Below are positions 61,495-64,000 of a stretch of DNA of 64,000 nucleotides, piece after piece. Position 1 is the first letter of the stretch. Each line of letters begins with the position of its first letter. The translations under genes were made by a program, and so were the position numbers. The stretch lies in contig NZ_CP073638.1 of NCBI RefSeq assembly GCF_029962485.1, positions 3,100,001 to 3,164,000 on the forward strand, written 5' to 3'. The notes below the pieces were generated by a model. That model was not told where the DNA came from. It did no database searches and saw only the letters and a program-made list of their open reading frames with translations. This stretch comes from Burkholderia cepacia. Lineage in GTDB: Bacteria > Pseudomonadota > Gammaproteobacteria > Burkholderiales > Burkholderiaceae.

Positions 61495-62649
61495 ATGCGA
61501 AGCGCCACCGCGCCCCGTTCGAAATTGCCCGACGTCGGAACGACGATCTTCACGGTGATTGGCCAGCTGGCCGCTCAGCACGATGCGTTGAACCTGTCGC
61601 AGGGCGCGCCGAATTTCGCGCCCGATCCGGCGCTCGTCGAAGGCGTCGCGCGCGCGATGCGCGACGGCCACAACCAGTACGCGCCGATGGCCGGCGTGAT
61701 GGCGCTGCGCGAACGGCTCGCCGAGAAGACGGAAGCGCTGTACGGCACGCGCTACGACCCGGCCACCGAGATCACGGTGATCGCGAGCGCGAGCGAAGGG
61801 CTGTACGCGGCGATCAGCGCACTCGTGCATCCGGGCGACGAGGTGATCTACTTCGAGCCGTCGTTCGACAGCTATGCGCCGATCGTGCGGTTGCAGGGCG
61901 CGACGCCGGTGGCGATCAAGCTGTCGCCCGAGCATTTCCGCGTGAACTGGGATGAAGTGGCGGCCGCCATCACGCCGCGCACACGGATGATCATCGTCAA
62001 CTCGCCGCACAACCCGACCGCGACCGTGTTCTCGGCCGACGATCTCGAGCGGCTCGCGCAGCTCACGCGCGACACGGGCATCGTCGTGCTGTCCGACGAA
62101 GTCTACGAGCACGTCGTGTTCGACGGCGCGCAGCACCAGAGCGTCGCGCGCCATCGCGAGCTGGCCGAGCGCAGCGTGATCGTGTCGTCGTTCGGCAAGT
62201 CGTTCCACGTGACGGGCTGGCGGGTCGGCTATTGCCTCGCGCCGGCCGAACTGATGGACGAGATCCGCAAGGTGCACCAGTTCATGGTGTTTTCGGCCGA
62301 TACGCCGATGCAGATCGCGTTCGCGGAGATCCTCGCGCGGCCGGACAGCTATCTCGGCCTGTCGGCGTTCTACCAGGCCAAGCGCGACCTGCTCGCGCGC
62401 GAGCTGGCCGATTCGCGTTTCGAGTTGCTGCCGAGCGAAGGCTCGTTCTTCATGCTCGCGCGCTTCCGGCACTTCTCGAACGAAAGTGACAGCGATTTCG
62501 TGCTGCGCCTGATCCGCGACGCGCGCGTCGCGACGATTCCGCTGTCGGCGTTCTATACCGACGGCACCGATGCCGGCGTGATCCGGCTCAGTTTTTCGAA
62601 GGACGACGCGACGCTGGTCGAAGGCGCGCGGCGGCTGCGTTCGCTGTAA
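61495..62649 (+). CDS. PLP-dependent aminotransferase, methionine aminotransferase-like
   Basis: The 384-residue protein is a fold-type I class I/II aminotransferase. It has NLSQGAPNFAPDPALVEGV near the start, NSPHNPTATVFSADD at 169-183, Asp201 in LSDEVYEHVVF, and the PLP-binding Lys235 in SSFGKSFHVTGWRVGY. The sequence resembles YbdL/MtnE and kynurenine-type aminotransferases that use methionine or aromatic amino acids with 2-oxo acids. It has a strong ribosome site (AAAGGAGG). An amino-acid binding protein gene follows 77 bases later, so they may share regulation. Confidence 0.9.
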   Translation: MRSATAPRSKLPDVGTTIFTVIGQLAAQHDALNLSQGAPNFAPDPALVEGVARAMRDGHNQYAPMAGVMALRERLAEKTEALYGTRYDPATEITVIASASEGLYAAISALVHPGDEVIYFEPSFDSYAPIVRLQGATPVAIKLSPEHFRVNWDEVAAAITPRTRMIIVNSPHNPTATVFSADDLERLAQLTRDTGIVVLSDEVYEHVVFDGAQHQSVARHRELAERSVIVSSFGKSFHVTGWRVGYCLAPAELMDEIRKVHQFMVFSADTPMQIAFAEILARPDSYLGLSAFYQAKRDLLARELADSRFELLPSEGSFFMLARFRHFSNESDSDFVLRLIRDARVATIPLSAFYTDGTDAGVIRLSFSKDDATLVEGARRLRSL

Positions 62650-62726
62650 GAAACCGGCGACGGGCACCCGGGGCGACGGGCATCCGGCGACGGGCGCGTC
62701 GCATCGACCAATCACAGGAGATCACG

Positions 62727-63515
62727 ATGAAGCACACGGCTACCCTGAAACTCGCGTTTGCACTCGCATGCGCAATCGGCTCCGGCGCGGCGCTCGCCGA
62801 CGCACAGACGCTGCGTTTCGGCCTCGAAGCGCAATACCCGCCGTTCGAATCGAAAGCGCCGAACGGCGACCTGCAGGGCTTCGACATCGACATCGGCAAT
62901 GCCGTCTGCCAGACGGCGAAGCTGTCGTGCAAATGGGTCGAGACGTCGTTCGACGGACTGATTCCCGCGCTGAAGGGCCGCAAATTCGACGCGATCAACT
63001 CGGCGATGCATGTAACAGCAAAGCGCGTTGAAGCGATCGATTTCACAACGATCATTTATCAGACGCCATCCCGCTTGGTTGCTCGTTCGAACAGTGGGTT
63101 GGTGCCTACGATTCAATCGCTAAAGGGCAAGCAGATAGGCGTATTGCAGGGATCCATTCACGAAAATTACGCCCGAACCCGTTGGGAACCATTCGGAACT
63201 CGGGTCGTTCCGTATCAAGATCAAAATCAGATTTACGCAGACCTCATCACCGGCAGGTTGGATGCCACTTTTGCTGAGGAAATCACTGTTCAGAAGGGTT
63301 TTCTATCGAGGGCGGAAGGCCGTGGATTTGGTTTCTCTGGTGGGGCGATCGTCGACGATAGCATTATGGGGCCTGGCGTCGCATTTGGAATTAGAAAGGG
63401 CGATGAGGTTCTGAAGCTTCGTTTGAATGAGGCAATAAAAAATATAAAAAATAACGGGACCCTGGATCTGCTGGCTAAGAAATATTTTCCCGCTGGAGGG
63501 GTCGTAATTAAATAG
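62727..63515 (+). CDS. Polar amino acid ABC transporter substrate-binding protein, mosaic gene
   Basis: The 262-residue precursor has a signal peptide ending ALADA and a SBP_bac_3 domain: LRFGLEAQYPPFESKAPNGD, GFDIDIGNAVCQTAKLSCKW, FDGLIPALKGRKFDAINSAM, and later IGVLQGSIHENYARTRW and IVDDSIMGPGVAFGIRKGDE. It should bind a polar amino acid such as lysine or histidine in the periplasm. Codons up to residue about 95 are strongly GC-ending, while from about position 63,010 onward they are AT-richer (GTA, ACA, ATA, TTG, AAA). The gene is therefore a join of two DNA types. The permease and ATPase genes are not seen next to it. Confidence 0.88.
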   Translation: MKHTATLKLAFALACAIGSGAALADAQTLRFGLEAQYPPFESKAPNGDLQGFDIDIGNAVCQTAKLSCKWVETSFDGLIPALKGRKFDAINSAMHVTAKRVEAIDFTTIIYQTPSRLVARSNSGLVPTIQSLKGKQIGVLQGSIHENYARTRWEPFGTRVVPYQDQNQIYADLITGRLDATFAEEITVQKGFLSRAEGRGFGFSGGAIVDDSIMGPGVAFGIRKGDEVLKLRLNEAIKNIKNNGTLDLLAKKYFPAGGVVIK

Positions 63516-63616
63516 GGATATTTCCTGCGGGAAGCGGGGTTGCGACAATCAAGGCGGTCCGCGGTGCTGCGATCGCCACATAAGTCAATTCATATTTAAT
63601 CTGGATTATTAAATTT

Positions 63617-64000
63617 ATGGATACGAGTAAATCTCAGAATAGAAAATTCAATAGCAAGGATTCTATTCTGGAGCGTGTAAACAAAGAATTTGACAAGGAG
63701 ATTCGTCGCAATTCAGAGTGGACGATTCGCGAAAAATTTTCTGCGGCGGCGCACATACTGGCCGCTGAAGGTCATAGTCCTGGGCTGGCGGGGCAGATAA
63801 CAGCCCGAATTGACAATCAACAATTCTTGACGCTCCCTGTTAGCCTTGGATTTGACGAAGCCGCGACATCAAATTTAATCGTGATTGACGATGACCTTCA
63901 TGTAATTGAAGGGAATGGAATGGCGAATGAGGCGGTGCGTTTCCATTTGTGGATTTATGATGCGCGACCGGATGTTTGTGCAATCGTACACACCCACGCA
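63617..64000 (+). CDS. Class II aldolase/adducin family protein, partial
   Basis: The first 128 codons are in the window; the gene runs off the right edge. It starts MDTSKSQNRKFNSKDSILER and, after a helical start, has the family segments AAAHILAAEGHSPGLAGQIT and AVRFHLWIYDARPDVCAIV. It ends at HTHA with the metal-binding His-x-His. Members include fuculose and rhamnulose aldolases and ribulose epimerases, which use zinc. Codon use is AT-rich compared with the chromosome to the left. The substrate cannot be told from the N-terminal part. Confidence 0.8.
   Translation, partial: MDTSKSQNRKFNSKDSILERVNKEFDKEIRRNSEWTIREKFSAAAHILAAEGHSPGLAGQITARIDNQQFLTLPVSLGFDEAATSNLIVIDDDLHVIEGNGMANEAVRFHLWIYDARPDVCAIVHTHA

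Noticed and set aside
62656..62702. Short GGCGACGGGCA-type direct repeats between the aminotransferase and binding-protein genes
   Set aside because: Three imperfect copies in a GC-rich spacer of 77 bases are most simply explained by slippage; no function is suggested.

Overview
The window looks like a stretch of a Burkholderia chromosome, probably from the B. cepacia complex and probably the second replicon. The grounds are a GC content I judge to be in the high sixties, codons ending almost always in G or C, a penR-penA type class A beta-lactamase locus, a ygiW/qseBC locus, and many families common in that genus. There are no rRNA or tRNA genes, no complete insertion sequence and no CRISPR array. 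Most genes are ordinary chromosomal accessory or regulatory genes in one- to three-gene units.

Layout. 0-7.3 kb: a partial membrane or secreted protein, a methyltransferase, an HD-domain hydrolase, an XRE regulator, a lipoprotein, an HdeD-like protein fused to a putative permuted papain-like domain, an exported protein, periplasmic RNase T2 and an isochorismatase-fold protein lacking its catalytic residues. 7.5-9.9 kb: a pocket of less strongly biased genes (VOC protein, P-loop kinase-like protein, a possible M15-like protein coupled to a small cytochrome c). 9.9-17.8 kb: glutaminase, a two-component system, a type Vd patatin autotransporter, an orphan MreB paralogue and a YdcF protein. 18.5-27.1 kb: one 2867-residue repeat autotransporter. 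27.3-29.8 kb: a glycogen-debranching-type enzyme and a small protein.

29.9-35.3 kb: the penR-penA beta-lactamase locus, a MarR/monooxygenase pair and small proteins. The gaps between them hold nine same-orientation copies of a roughly 67-bp element whose ends resemble DnaA boxes; this is the most striking unexplained structure in the window. 35.3-37.9 kb: qseC and qseB with divergent ygiW. 38-51 kb: an RpiR regulator, GNAT, an ankyrin protein, a PEP-mutase-family protein, a P450, a rhodanese divergent from ftrA, nitronate monooxygenase, M20 peptidase, an Ldh-family dehydrogenase overlapping a TfoX-like gene, and NnrU. 51.3-56.6 kb: a GABA-type permease divergent from a tight Rieske oxygenase / rubredoxin / reductase operon, closed by a strong bidirectional terminator and a LysR gene.

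56.8-64 kb: a TauE/SafE permease, a glycine-zipper protein, about 1.3 kb of decayed sequence with an ATPase remnant and a perfect 32-bp palindrome, a lipoprotein subtilase, an aminotransferase and an amino-acid binding protein. Codon usage changes abruptly inside the binding-protein gene near position 63,010. The AT-richer DNA that follows carries a partial class II aldolase gene, so the right edge looks like the start of horizontally acquired DNA joined inside a gene.
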